DNA from: Candidatus Obscuribacterales bacterium
GTDB lineage: Bacteria > Cyanobacteriota > Vampirovibrionia > Obscuribacterales > Obscuribacteraceae
Direction of reading: 5' to 3'
DNA: 64,000 nucleotides
Assembly: GCA_020634035.1 (NCBI GenBank)
Contig: JACKCM010000002.1
Coordinates: 558,001 to 622,000 of the forward strand
This document shows, one piece after another, positions 51,404 to 60,734 of the stretch. The position numbers were made by a program, and so were the translations under genes. Within the stretch, counting starts at the first letter, position 1, and every line of letters starts with the position of its first letter. The notes beneath the pieces were generated by a model, which was not told the DNA's origin, did no database searches, and was given only the letters and a program-made list of their open reading frames with translations.

Positions 51404-52441
51404 ATGGGTTCCAATGCATTTGAACTTGATCATGGCGTAGTGAATGAGGGCGGGGCATCCATACAGGACAAATTATGGCAAGATTCGATACCAAATTCTG
51501 CTACCGCAAGAGATACTGCGGTAAAGGGTGAGGCGAAGCAGACCGATGATAATCTCGGAGAAAAGCTGCAATCAGGCTCTGCTTCCCAGGGCAGAACCCA
51601 TGAATCTATGCAAGACGGACTGAATGATCTAGATAAGTCCGACCGGCTTGGTGAGCTGGCGGAGCAGATGGGACGTAAAAGAGAAATAGACAACGATCCG
51701 CATAAGCTGGAGCACGCCAAACCTGATGAAGGTAACATCATAGAGAGAGTGGAGAAGGCAGAGCGCCAGGATTCTCTCGAGGATGTGTTCAAGAAGCTGG
51801 AGCCCAAGGCTGTTACGCCGGAACAGCGCATGGAAGCGAAGAAAGATTTGCAAGGTCGTATTCCTGCTGAAGTTGCCCCTGGTGATCGTAAAGCCCTGGT
51901 CTCGATGCAGGAAGCTATTATCGACGGTAATATGGACAAGCTTGGAACAAGCATACAGGCACTCAGAGGTGATCCGGAGCGAATGGAGCGCTTGATAAAT
52001 GGCTTGAATAGGCAGTTGAAAGAGTCTGACTCCGACACCAGAGTCACCATGACTAAAGACGGAAGAGTATTTCTCAGTAACCCCGGCAGTGATACCGCTG
52101 TTCAGTTTGATAAAAATGGAACCGCGGAAGTCAAACCTGTGGAACATACCTTTAGTGGAGCGATTGTGGTCAAGCCCGGAGAAGTGATCAATCGCAGCGC
52201 CGAAGATGTCGCGTCCTCCATCGGTGACAAGACGACAAGAGAGATCAACTATGAGCCCATGTACAAACCCATAGGCAAGCCAGATTACCCGAAACTGCCA
52301 AATTTCGATAAGCCCTGGGATGATATCAAGCCTCTGTATCCCGAAAAAGGTGGACCGAAGCAGCCCTTCAATCCAAAAGATTGGATAGAAGAGATGGGAC
52401 AGGGCGGCATCAGGTTGCTCAATAAAGAAGACGACAGGTAA
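51404..52441 (+). CDS. Hydrophilic protein of unknown function
   Basis: 345 residues with no signal peptide, no membrane helix and no known family. A well-placed AAGGAG precedes ATG 51404. The N-terminal half is charged and helical with repeated Lys-Leu-Glu-Asp patterns. The C-terminal part is Pro/Lys-rich (YKPIGKPDYPKLPNFDKPW) and probably extended. Composition and the polar N-terminus recall the signal-less cell-wall proteins about 3-6 kb upstream. Confidence 0.6.
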   Translation: MGSNAFELDHGVVNEGGASIQDKLWQDSIPNSATARDTAVKGEAKQTDDNLGEKLQSGSASQGRTHESMQDGLNDLDKSDRLGELAEQMGRKREIDNDPHKLEHAKPDEGNIIERVEKAERQDSLEDVFKKLEPKAVTPEQRMEAKKDLQGRIPAEVAPGDRKALVSMQEAIIDGNMDKLGTSIQALRGDPERMERLINGLNRQLKESDSDTRVTMTKDGRVFLSNPGSDTAVQFDKNGTAEVKPVEHTFSGAIVVKPGEVINRSAEDVASSIGDKTTREINYEPMYKPIGKPDYPKLPNFDKPWDDIKPLYPEKGGPKQPFNPKDWIEEMGQGGIRLLNKEDDR

Positions 52442-52458
52442 TAAGTTTCCCCGGTTAG

Positions 52459-53814
52459 TCAATAAGTTCCCTTAGAAGAGCGCAGGATTCGATGGAGCAG
52501 CATCGGGTCCTTCTCTCTTTTGTTGGCGTCCAGCATAAGGGCACTGTAAGCTTCAGCGCGCTCCAGGTCGTCGCGGCACAGCTCAAGGGTGGTTAGCTTA
52601 TCTAAATAAGCCATTCTCTCGCCTTCGTGACGCGCTTGAAGGTAACCTTCGGTCCAGGATTCTGCCAGCGCTTCGATTCTTCTATCGGCAAAGAATCTGC
52701 CTGCTATGCCGAGGGTGAATACTGATACCAGGGCTCCCATGAGCCACGGGAAAAGTGTCGGGTCGTCTCTAGGGGAGAGTGCTTCCATGGAATGAATGGA
52801 GGGGGCATTGAACGAGCTTGCTTCTGTCTTTATTCTGGTGGCTGTAGCTGGGTAACCGGCAGCACTGGCGAAGTCTGCTATGACATTCAAAGATGCGTTC
52901 AGCTCTCTGGTTTTGTATCGGGTATCAATAATTTCGATTGCCAGAGCACTGTTCCTTCCAACTGCTTTGAGGTCACCTTTTTCAAAATCGAGAGCGATTA
53001 TCCAACTTAGATTTTCGACTGCTCGTTCTGTAGCTGCGTTTGAATAGTTGCAGTCGAAGGCGTTTGCGAAACTGTCTCTGGCCATATCAGAGTCTCGAAT
53101 CTGAAAAAGGAAAGCTTTTCCCATCTGTTCGTGCCTTGCCCCCAGAGCAGTGCTTCGGTCTCCGTAGATGTCTTTCACCAACTCTGTAAGCTGGTTCTCA
53201 TTAGCCAGCCATTCGCGCAAATAGTTTTGATCTGAAAAGATTCCCTTGAACTCCAGATTGTTTTCTTCCGGCTCCTTTGCCTTTGATCTTTCTGGAATTC
53301 CCATTACTTTTCGAAGCTTTGATGGATCTGTCTTGATGGAATCACCAGTGAGGCAAGTGACAAGACTGGAATGATTCGAATATTTGGTAACCGACTCGTA
53401 GACCCGTTCACCAAGCTGAATGTTGCCAGATAGACCAATTACGAAAGAAGAAAAGAGAAGTGCATAATTGATTAAATTGATAAGGATTAAGGCAGTGCCG
53501 GCGCACAGTACTAGAAATGAAGCATCGTGGCTAGCTTTCACAAACCTGTTCAGAGCTTTGTCTTCAACTCTCATATGACCGATGAGATTGTTTCGCTCGT
53601 GTTTCTCGAGCCAGGCGCGAAGAGGTTCTTTCCAGGTGCATTTAACCAGGCTTATTACCAGGGTGCAGGAGGCGACAAGGTAGAGATCGCTCATGGTGCC
53701 CAGGCTGAATAGTGGCAGGTCTATGAGCTGCAGATGCTTGAAGAGCATTATCAGCGCAATGGTCAAGACTCCGGCAAAAATACTGAAGTTGGCAAATTTA
53801 CTAAGTGTTTTCAT
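52459..53814 (-). CDS. Membrane protein with soluble helical domain, unknown function
   Basis: About 451 residues from ATG 53814 (a TTG at 53835 would add seven). Three hydrophobic regions in the first 150 residues (FSIFAGVLTIALIMLF, YLVASCTLVISLVKC, LVLCAGTALILINLINYALLF) and one near the C-terminus (FPWLMGALVSVFTLGIAGRFF) enclose a helical region of about 200 residues with TPR-like spacing. No family recognised. Its stop faces the stop of the convergent hydrophilic protein, 17 bases apart. Confidence 0.6.
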   Translation of the reverse strand: MKTLSKFANFSIFAGVLTIALIMLFKHLQLIDLPLFSLGTMSDLYLVASCTLVISLVKCTWKEPLRAWLEKHERNNLIGHMRVEDKALNRFVKASHDASFLVLCAGTALILINLINYALLFSSFVIGLSGNIQLGERVYESVTKYSNHSSLVTCLTGDSIKTDPSKLRKVMGIPERSKAKEPEENNLEFKGIFSDQNYLREWLANENQLTELVKDIYGDRSTALGARHEQMGKAFLFQIRDSDMARDSFANAFDCNYSNAATERAVENLSWIIALDFEKGDLKAVGRNSALAIEIIDTRYKTRELNASLNVIADFASAAGYPATATRIKTEASSFNAPSIHSMEALSPRDDPTLFPWLMGALVSVFTLGIAGRFFADRRIEALAESWTEGYLQARHEGERMAYLDKLTTLELCRDDLERAEAYSALMLDANKREKDPMLLHRILRSSKGTY

Positions 53815-53918
53815 CTCTATATGTGGTGGCAGCAAGTCTTATAATAATTGCAGAAACTTGCTCTTTTCAGAATACGGTTTTCACCACTGAGATAAGCAGA
53901 CTACCTGAAATATGTTGG

Positions 53919-55295
53919 TCATGAAGGGGTCTCAGAAGCAGCGGTGTAACCCTGCTCCTTGATTTTATTGAATTCTGTCTGAGCCTCTTTCTCTCTTTTT
54001 AGTTTCTGCAAGCAAAGTGCCCTACGGTATCGGACATCAAGACTAGCTGTTTGCTTCAACAGTTTGTCATAGGCGGCAAGGGCCTTTTCGAAATCTCCCC
54101 TTGCATATTCAGCATCTCCAAGTATTTCGTAGCCTTTTCCTATTTGCTGACTGAGAGCGATCAATTTAAGGGCTTCTTCTTTCGCTTTTTCAAAGTTTCC
54201 TTCGATTAGTTGAATGGTGGCTATCGAAATTAATTTATCCGGATTACGCTCTCCAGTTCTTTTCTTGTTATTTTCTTGGCGGATAGATTCTCCTTTGGCT
54301 GCTCGTTCTCCTGCCAGTTTAAGCTCTCCCATCCTATAAAGTAGATAGGCGTTATCCCTATAGTGTCCCCAGTGTTGAGGTTCTAAAGGTAGAGACTTTT
54401 CGGAAAGTTCTCTGGCTTTCTTCCAGTCGCCCTGATTGAGCCAGTATTCTGCGTAGTCGTGATATATACATGCTTCATCAGGGTGAAGAACAAGGGCTCG
54501 ATCATAATCGGCGATGCACTTATCATTGTCGCCCAAAATATAGGCTACGTGCGCTCTCATTCTCAGTTCATCGCCATCACTGAGGCTTCTGTGTTTGATT
54601 AGATCATAGAATATTTTTGCTTCTTCCTTTCTGCCTATTTGAACTTGCAAAAATGCTGTTTCGATAATCCAGTCAAGGTGCTTTATGCCATGGCGTTTGT
54701 CAATCGCCAAAGCATTTTCCATCTCTTCAATCGCTTTATCGAACTCCGCCTGATTCTTCAGGCAACTGCCAAGTTTCATGTGACAGTCCGCTATTCTCTC
54801 TTCTTCGAACTGTTTGAGACTATTTCTGCTGGATCGTCCGGTAAATTTGGGATAAATTTCCACTAGCTTCTCATTTGGAGCTGTTTCGATGGTCTTGAGA
54901 TTTTTCTGCCCTATCTCGATTGCCTGGCGATAATTCTTAATTGCTTCTGCGTACTCTTGATCGAAAAAGTGAGTTTCACCGATCAGGTATCTCAAGGTAG
55001 AGTCGTTTGGTCGCAGTTGCGCAAGGGTGGCATAGTCGATACGCGCACCATGATTATCGTCCAGATCATACATTAGCAGTTCTGCTCTTCTCTCCAGTGC
55101 TATCTCATTTTTCGGATATTTGGAGAGATAGTTATTCAACTCTTTTAGATACTGCTTGGTTTTGTCTGTGTTGACCGATTTCTTTTCTGTACAGTAGCCG
55201 GAATCGGTTTGTAGAGCCATGCAAAGAAGCAGAAGGAGGCTGACAGAAATCAATGATGTTTGCTTTGTTTCCAGGTGCTTTCGCGAAAATTTCAT
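53919..55295 (-). CDS. Exported TPR protein
   Basis: 458 residues. Signal peptide (LISVSLLLLLCMALQTDSGYC), then at least eight TPR-like units spread across the protein (YLIGETHFFDQEYAEAIKNY, CHMKLGSCLKNQAEFDKAI, AYILGDNDKCIADYDRALV, YEILGDAEYARGDFEKAL). ATG 55295 overlaps the stop of the preceding gene as ATGA, so they are translationally coupled. It is likely an extracytoplasmic interaction scaffold. Confidence 0.8.
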   Translation of the reverse strand: MKFSRKHLETKQTSLISVSLLLLLCMALQTDSGYCTEKKSVNTDKTKQYLKELNNYLSKYPKNEIALERRAELLMYDLDDNHGARIDYATLAQLRPNDSTLRYLIGETHFFDQEYAEAIKNYRQAIEIGQKNLKTIETAPNEKLVEIYPKFTGRSSRNSLKQFEEERIADCHMKLGSCLKNQAEFDKAIEEMENALAIDKRHGIKHLDWIIETAFLQVQIGRKEEAKIFYDLIKHRSLSDGDELRMRAHVAYILGDNDKCIADYDRALVLHPDEACIYHDYAEYWLNQGDWKKARELSEKSLPLEPQHWGHYRDNAYLLYRMGELKLAGERAAKGESIRQENNKKRTGERNPDKLISIATIQLIEGNFEKAKEEALKLIALSQQIGKGYEILGDAEYARGDFEKALAAYDKLLKQTASLDVRYRRALCLQKLKREKEAQTEFNKIKEQGYTAASETPS

Positions 55296-56518
55296 AGACC
55301 AGCCGGATCAAGGGTCAGTACCGAAACAATAGAGAGAATGGTACCACTTTTTTTGAGGGCTTCCAGCTTCTCTTTCTCTTCTCTGAATTCCAAAATCAAT
55401 CGCAGCTTCTCCACATCATCCGGATCAGGGTCGCTCGGATTTTGCAGAACCCTTTGTTCAAGGCGCTCTTGGGCGATGCGAGTAAGCAGCCCCCGTTTTC
55501 CGAAGAAGACGAATGATACCGCCACCGAAGCCAGGGCGAAGAGGACAAGAGAAAGGGTGTCGGAGTTCGTCTCTTTAGAGTGCAGTTTGATTATTTTGTT
55601 TACTCGCTCAAAAAGCTGGTCGCTGCGTTTGTCTTTATGCAGGTAGGTCATGAGAAGAGCTAGCTCCCGGGAGGTCTCGCCCACCCGTCTGCTGTCAGGA
55701 CCGAACTCCTTTTCGCGCATAGTAAGCGCTTCTTCGTAATTATGCTTCGCCTCTAAAAATCGACCCTGCTCGCGCAAGCAGTTGCCCAGTTTTGTCAGGG
55801 CGGAGCCTAGCTTTTCGTAGCCTTTGTGCGCGACACAGATTTGAATCGACTGTCTGTAGGTATTCTCTGCCTCTTTGAACTTTCCTTCTTTGTAATAGAG
55901 ATTGGCGAGATTTGCCACCATGCCGCCATACATAGAATGGTGCTTGCCGTAGATATCCTCTCTTATCGCAAGCAGTTGATCTGTATAGCGATGCGCTCTT
56001 TTGAATTTGCCTGCCTCTATGCAGGCGCCGGAGTAAAGCTCCAGGCTGATGGCAGGATGAGCCCCTTCATAGACCATATAGGTCGGGATCATTTTGTACG
56101 CCGCTTTTGCATAATCCGGGGCACCGGCGATGGCTGCCACCAGGGCGCTCAAATCAATCAGAAGAAAAGCGACCAGGGGTAGAACCAGGCATAGAGCGGC
56201 GAAGACAAGGATGTTTTTCAGCTGACTTATGTAAGAGAGCTCGCTCAAGAATACTTCGATTACCGCTTTCTTTGCTTTCTGAGAGCGGCGTTTGCCTGAG
56301 AGATAGCGAAAACCTAAGATGCAGAGAATGAACCCGACTTCGAAGGCGATGGCGGCAAGAAGCTTTGGAGATGAGTTTGCCGTAGCGAGCAGACAGAGAT
56401 AGCAAAGAATGATGAGTGCGATGGCGACGCCACAGAGCTTCAGCAGCCCATAGGCGTTTTGAGAAAAGCTCTGCTTTCGAGATTCTCGAAGCTCATTTTT
56501 TAGCTCGTTTCTTGTCAT
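55292..56518 (-). CDS. Membrane protein with kinesin-light-chain-type TPRs
   Basis: 408 residues. Two N-terminal membrane helices (LLKLCGVAIALIILCYLCLL, LLAAIAFEVGFILCILGF), a third (LVFAALCLVLPLVAFLLIDLSALVAAI), then about four TPRs (YGGMVANLANLYYKEGKFKEAENTY, LTKLGNCLREQGRFLEAKHNY) and a further helix (LSLVLFALASVAVSFVFFG). It is coupled by ATGA to the exported TPR gene, so the two probably form a membrane-periplasm pair. No catalytic domain. Confidence 0.75.
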   Translation of the reverse strand: MTRNELKNELRESRKQSFSQNAYGLLKLCGVAIALIILCYLCLLATANSSPKLLAAIAFEVGFILCILGFRYLSGKRRSQKAKKAVIEVFLSELSYISQLKNILVFAALCLVLPLVAFLLIDLSALVAAIAGAPDYAKAAYKMIPTYMVYEGAHPAISLELYSGACIEAGKFKRAHRYTDQLLAIREDIYGKHHSMYGGMVANLANLYYKEGKFKEAENTYRQSIQICVAHKGYEKLGSALTKLGNCLREQGRFLEAKHNYEEALTMREKEFGPDSRRVGETSRELALLMTYLHKDKRSDQLFERVNKIIKLHSKETNSDTLSLVLFALASVAVSFVFFGKRGLLTRIAQERLEQRVLQNPSDPDPDDVEKLRLILEFREEKEKLEALKKSGTILSIVSVLTLDPAGL

Positions 56519-56577
56519 ACCTATGATAGTAAGCCAGGGAGAAGGAATTGCCAGGTGGTTTTTCCCACCCTACCCGA

Positions 56578-57042
56578 CTATTGAGGCAGAATTATGTCGC
56601 CGGCTTCGTTGCGCGGACGAATATCGAAGGGGTTCCAGGCGACCTCCCAGGGATAGCCGTCGGGGTCGGCAAAATAGCCGGAATAGCCTCCCCAGAAAAC
56701 CTCCTGGGCAGGCTTCAATATAGTGGTCCCGTGTTTTTCTAGTGTCGCGAAAATAGAGTCCACCTCGGCCTTTTCGCGGACGCAGTAAGCCAGGGTGATG
56801 CCTCCGAAGGCAGGGCTCGCCGGCGGCGGCAGGCAGGCGTCCTCGGCCAGTTTGTCCAGGGGATAGAGAGAGAACGCCATCTTCCCCACCTGAAAAACGA
56901 ACATGTCCTCGCTGCTGGCGCTGGATGGCTGCCATCCTAGAATGTCCCGGTAGAAAGCAAGGGAGGTTTCGAGACTGCGTACTCCCAGGGTGATGAGACT
57001 GATTCTTGGCTCTAATAAGGATGCTGGTCCGGAATCTGCCAT
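56578..57042 (-). CDS. VOC-family (glyoxalase/bleomycin-resistance-like) protein
   Basis: About 154 residues from ATG 57042; a further ATG at 57114 would place the start inside the dnaE2 operator and adds a poor-quality leader. The paired beta-alpha-beta-beta-beta units are seen in ISLITLGVRSLETSLAFYRD and in GGITLAYCVREKAEVDSI, ending with FADPDGYPWEVAWNPF, as in metal-binding VOC proteins. Substrate unknown. It is divergent from dnaE2. Confidence 0.83.
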   Translation of the reverse strand: MADSGPASLLEPRISLITLGVRSLETSLAFYRDILGWQPSSASSEDMFVFQVGKMAFSLYPLDKLAEDACLPPPASPAFGGITLAYCVREKAEVDSIFATLEKHGTTILKPAQEVFWGGYSGYFADPDGYPWEVAWNPFDIRPRNEAGDIILPQ

Positions 57043-57103
57043 GGTGTTAGCTCCGATTTCAATTTGGTTTGCAATATAAGTGTAGGCGGTCGGGGAATTT
57101 AAT

Positions 57104-57132
57104 TTGAAAGCCATACATGTGTATGGTACGAT
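57104..57132 (+). promoter_or_regulatory. dnaE2 promoter
   Basis: TTGAAA (57104-57109), a 17-base spacer filled by a palindrome, and TACGAT (57127-57132). The start point would be near 57139, giving a leader of about 138 bases before ATG 57277. Layout matches the imuA promoter. Confidence 0.7.
57112..57125. promoter_or_regulatory. Candidate SOS operator CATACA-TG-TGTATG upstream of dnaE2
   Basis: Same 6-base arms as the imuA site (42366-42379), same 2-base spacer length, same position relative to -35 and -10. Here the symmetry extends to 16 bases with an extra C/G pair. Probably bound by the same repressor, most likely LexA. Confidence 0.65.
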
Positions 57133-57276
57133 GAATTTATCACAAAATCAATATGATGATGATGATGATTAGGTCATTGCCTTTCATGCTTTGTGATGGA
57201 ATAAACCCGGCTCTCTGCCATGAGGTGGAGAGTTCGGGGTGCTTATCTTTATCGACTGCGGTTTTGATCTTTTCGA

Positions 57277-60200
57277 ATGAAACAGCGCTATGCCGAGCTT
57301 CACTGCCATTCTTCCTTCTCTTTATTAGATGGAGCCAGCAATCCCGAGGCGTTAGTAGAACGTGCCCGGGATATCGGTCTTTCGGCGCTGGCAATAACCG
57401 ATCATGACGATCTAGGCGGTGCGGTGCGTTTTGCCTATGCTGCCAGAGAGGTCGATCTCGAGGCGATTATCGGGGTGGAACTCAGCCTGGAAGACGATTC
57501 TCACATAACGCTACTGGCTGCCGATGAAGATGGCTATCGCAATATCTGTCGTCTGATCACCCTTGGACGATCCGATTATGAGCGGGGTTCTCCCAGGGTC
57601 TCTTACGATAGCCTCTTCGATTGTAGTGCCGGAGTGATAGCGCTTTCAGGCTGTCCGAAAGGAAGTATTCCCACCGCCCTTGCCCGGGAGGACGAGGTCA
57701 GGGCCAGGCGCCTGGCTCGGGCTTTTCAGGAGACTTTCGGCGATCGTTTCTATCTGGAGCTCTGGAATCATCATCTACGCCAGGAGAGTTTTATCGCGGC
57801 AAAACTCCTTGAACTCTCTCGTTCTGCCTCGATACCATGGACGGTCAGTAACAATGTTCACTATGCCAGACCCGAGGACAGGGCTATTCACGATGTTCTT
57901 ACCTGTCTGCGGCATGGCACCACCCTGGCGGAGGCAGGGCGAAGACTGCGTCCGAATGGAAGCTGGTATATGAAGTCTGCCGAGGAAATCGCCCATCTCT
58001 GGCGTCATGACCTGACCGGGATGAAGAACACTCTTGCCATAGCCGAACGTTGTCGCTTTCGTCTCAGTCAGTTGAAGACACCGCTGCCGATTTTTACTCT
58101 GCCACCAGAGATAATGACATCGCTTGGCATCAAGGGCGATATCAATCCCAACGCTTTATTAGAGCAGCTGGTCTGGGAAGGCGCCCGATTGCGTTATCCT
58201 GATTTGACCAGCGATCACATCAGACAGATAGATCACGAACTCAATATGATCGTCTCTCTTGATCTGGCGCCCTATTTTTTGATTATGTGGGATATCGTCC
58301 GTTTTGCCCGTTCCCGGGGCATTGCCGTGCAGGGACGCGGCTCTGCCGCCAACTCGGCGGTCTGTTACTGTCTTATGATCACCGCTGTCGATCCGATTGG
58401 TATGGAGCTTCTTTTCGAGCGCTTTCTTTCGGAGGGGCGCAACGAGCCGCCGGATATCGATCTCGATATCGCCCATCAAGAAAGAGAGATAGTGCTTCAG
58501 TATGTCTACGAGAAGTACGGGCGCAAACATGCTGCCATGGTCTGCGAGGTGATCACTTATCGAGGACGTTCGGCGGTGCGGGATGCGGCTCGGGTGCTGG
58601 GCTTTTCTCAAGAGCAGGGGGACAGGCTCTCGGCTGAGGCGGATCGCATCGAAGCCCGGGACGCCGCAGAAAAACTGGAAGCCGGCGGTCTGGCTCGGGT
58701 CGGTCTCGATGCCAGGGACCGCCGCTGTCAGCTTCTGCTGCAAATAGTCAGAGGTTTGCACCAGCTGCCTCGCCACCGTTCTATCCACGTGGGCGGTTTT
58801 GTTCTCTCCGGTAGACCGCTGGGGGATCTGGTGCCGATCGAGCCGGCGGCCATGGAAGGGAGAACCGTTATCCAGTGGGATAAGGATGATATCGATCTTG
58901 TCGGCATGATCAAGATAGATCTGCTCGGACTGGGCATGCTGACGATGATTCAGGAAGGGCTTAAATTAGTTAGAGAATTTCGTGGTATCGATATCGATAT
59001 CGGTACCCTGGATATGGATGATCCTTCTATCTATAACATGCTGCAGCGGGCGGACACGGTCGGACTCTTTCAGGTGGAGTCGAGGGCGCAGATGAATATC
59101 CTGCCCCGGTTGAAACCACGCTGCTTTTACGACATCATCGTCTCTATCGCCATCGTCAGACCCGGGCCTATATTAGGCAATATCATCCATCCTTATCTAA
59201 GGCGGCGACGGGGGGACGAAGAGGTTATTTATCTCCATCCCAGTCTTGAGCCTATCTTGAAACGCACTCTGGGGGTCCCGCTTTTTCAGGAACAGGGCAT
59301 GAAACTGGCGGTGGTGGCAGCCGGATTTACTCCGTCACAGGCCGACAATCTGCGCCGGGTGATGAGTCACAAGCGTTCTCATGAGCGTATGGCGAAAGTC
59401 TGTGAAGAGCTTGCGGCGGGCATGGCTAAAAAAGGCTTCTCCCAGGAGGCGATTGATACCATTACTCATCAATTGAGAGCTTTCGCCAATTATGGCTTTC
59501 CTGAAAGCCATGCTGCTTCATTCTCATTGCTTGTCTATGCCTCGGCTTATCTGAAGCGCTATTTCGCCCCAGAGTTTTATTGCGCCATTTTGAACGCACA
59601 ACCGATGGGCTTTTACAGCCCGGGAACGCTGATTCGGGACGCTCTGCGCCACGGGGTCGAAGTGCGCCCGGTGGATCTCTCGTGCAGCAGCTGGAACTGT
59701 GTGCTTGAAGACGAAGACGATGCCGAAGACGAGACCGTAGATATTATCGAGGCAGAGGGGCTGGAAGGCGACCAATTCAATAATATAGATGCTATTTCGC
59801 CGGGACGCCTGCAGGAGCTTTTTGTCTCTCGGCTGGCGGGCGCAGGAGATCTTAAAAGGAGACCGGGGCAGGCTCAAGGAGCAGAGCAGAGGAAGCCGCC
59901 GGCTCTAAGAATCGGTCTTCGTTATGTAGATGGGCTGGGGAGAGCGGCAAGAGAGTCTCTTGAGGCGGCCTGGCAAGAAGGTGGACCATTTACTTCTTTA
60001 GAGGATGTGGTCGAGCGCAGCGGGCTTGAGCCGAGTGAACTGAAGATTCTTGCCCAGGCAGGAGCTTTTGACGGTCTCTATCCCGGTAGAAGAAAGGCGC
60101 TCTGGAAAGTCCTCGATAAATTGAAGAAGCGGATAGAGACGCCATTATTAGATGCTCTCTACGAGTTGAAGGGCATCTCCAGAGAGGATAGACAAAGACC

Positions 60201-60666
60201 TATAGAATTGCCTGATATGAGCGAATTAGAAGAGGTGATAACCGATTATCGCTTATTAGGCCTGTCTACCCGGGGGCATCCCATGAAATATTATCGCGCC
60301 TGGGCTAATAAGAACCGCATCCTGAGCTGCAAACAGTTGTCTGAGAGAATGGACGGAGAAGAGGTCAGTGTTGCCGGCGGTGTGATCTGTCGCCAGAGAC
60401 CGGGAACTGCTAAAGGCTTTGTCTTTCTCACTCTAGAAGACGAAAGCGGGATGGCCAATGTGGTTTTGAAGCCTAAGGTCTTTGCCGCTTATAAAAGCGC
60501 TGTTTTGCAGAACTCATTTTTAATGGTACAGGGCAAACTCCAGATCGAAGAAGGGGTGGCAAATGTGATCGCAAGACATATAGAAGGATTGAAGAAGCTG
60601 TCTTTGGACCGTCGGGATTCTGATGATATGGAAGGACCTGTGATCAGGTCGCGCAATTTTCATTGA
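57277..60666 (+). CDS. dnaE2: Error-prone DNA polymerase III alpha subunit
   Basis: 1129 residues. The N-terminal PHP domain starts YAELHCHSSFSLLDGAS with ITDHDDLGG. The C-family polymerase catalytic aspartates are in PDIDLD (D393, D395), followed by YGRKHAAMVCEVITYRGRSA. The little-finger/HhH region has LRRVMSHKRS and ANYGFPESHAASFSLLVYAS. The C-terminal OB domain (VAGGVICRQRPGTAKGFVFL) is present. DnaE2 extends past lesions with ImuA and ImuB. It is intact and carries its own operator-bearing promoter, 12.4 kb from imuA-imuB. Confidence 0.95.
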   Translation: MKQRYAELHCHSSFSLLDGASNPEALVERARDIGLSALAITDHDDLGGAVRFAYAAREVDLEAIIGVELSLEDDSHITLLAADEDGYRNICRLITLGRSDYERGSPRVSYDSLFDCSAGVIALSGCPKGSIPTALAREDEVRARRLARAFQETFGDRFYLELWNHHLRQESFIAAKLLELSRSASIPWTVSNNVHYARPEDRAIHDVLTCLRHGTTLAEAGRRLRPNGSWYMKSAEEIAHLWRHDLTGMKNTLAIAERCRFRLSQLKTPLPIFTLPPEIMTSLGIKGDINPNALLEQLVWEGARLRYPDLTSDHIRQIDHELNMIVSLDLAPYFLIMWDIVRFARSRGIAVQGRGSAANSAVCYCLMITAVDPIGMELLFERFLSEGRNEPPDIDLDIAHQEREIVLQYVYEKYGRKHAAMVCEVITYRGRSAVRDAARVLGFSQEQGDRLSAEADRIEARDAAEKLEAGGLARVGLDARDRRCQLLLQIVRGLHQLPRHRSIHVGGFVLSGRPLGDLVPIEPAAMEGRTVIQWDKDDIDLVGMIKIDLLGLGMLTMIQEGLKLVREFRGIDIDIGTLDMDDPSIYNMLQRADTVGLFQVESRAQMNILPRLKPRCFYDIIVSIAIVRPGPILGNIIHPYLRRRRGDEEVIYLHPSLEPILKRTLGVPLFQEQGMKLAVVAAGFTPSQADNLRRVMSHKRSHERMAKVCEELAAGMAKKGFSQEAIDTITHQLRAFANYGFPESHAASFSLLVYASAYLKRYFAPEFYCAILNAQPMGFYSPGTLIRDALRHGVEVRPVDLSCSSWNCVLEDEDDAEDETVDIIEAEGLEGDQFNNIDAISPGRLQELFVSRLAGAGDLKRRPGQAQGAEQRKPPALRIGLRYVDGLGRAARESLEAAWQEGGPFTSLEDVVERSGLEPSELKILAQAGAFDGLYPGRRKALWKVLDKLKKRIETPLLDALYELKGISREDRQRPIELPDMSELEEVITDYRLLGLSTRGHPMKYYRAWANKNRILSCKQLSERMDGEEVSVAGGVICRQRPGTAKGFVFLTLEDESGMANVVLKPKVFAAYKSAVLQNSFLMVQGKLQIEEGVANVIARHIEGLKKLSLDRRDSDDMEGPVIRSRNFH

Positions 60667-60734
60667 CGATTTAAATGAAGGTAAAATATAAACTGAGAGT
60701 ATTTAGAAGTCGAAAAGGTCAAAAGATCACCATA

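Noticed and set aside
51629..52462. 277-codon minus-strand frame
   Set aside because: Opposite to the 345-residue hydrophilic gene, which has a strong ribosome site.
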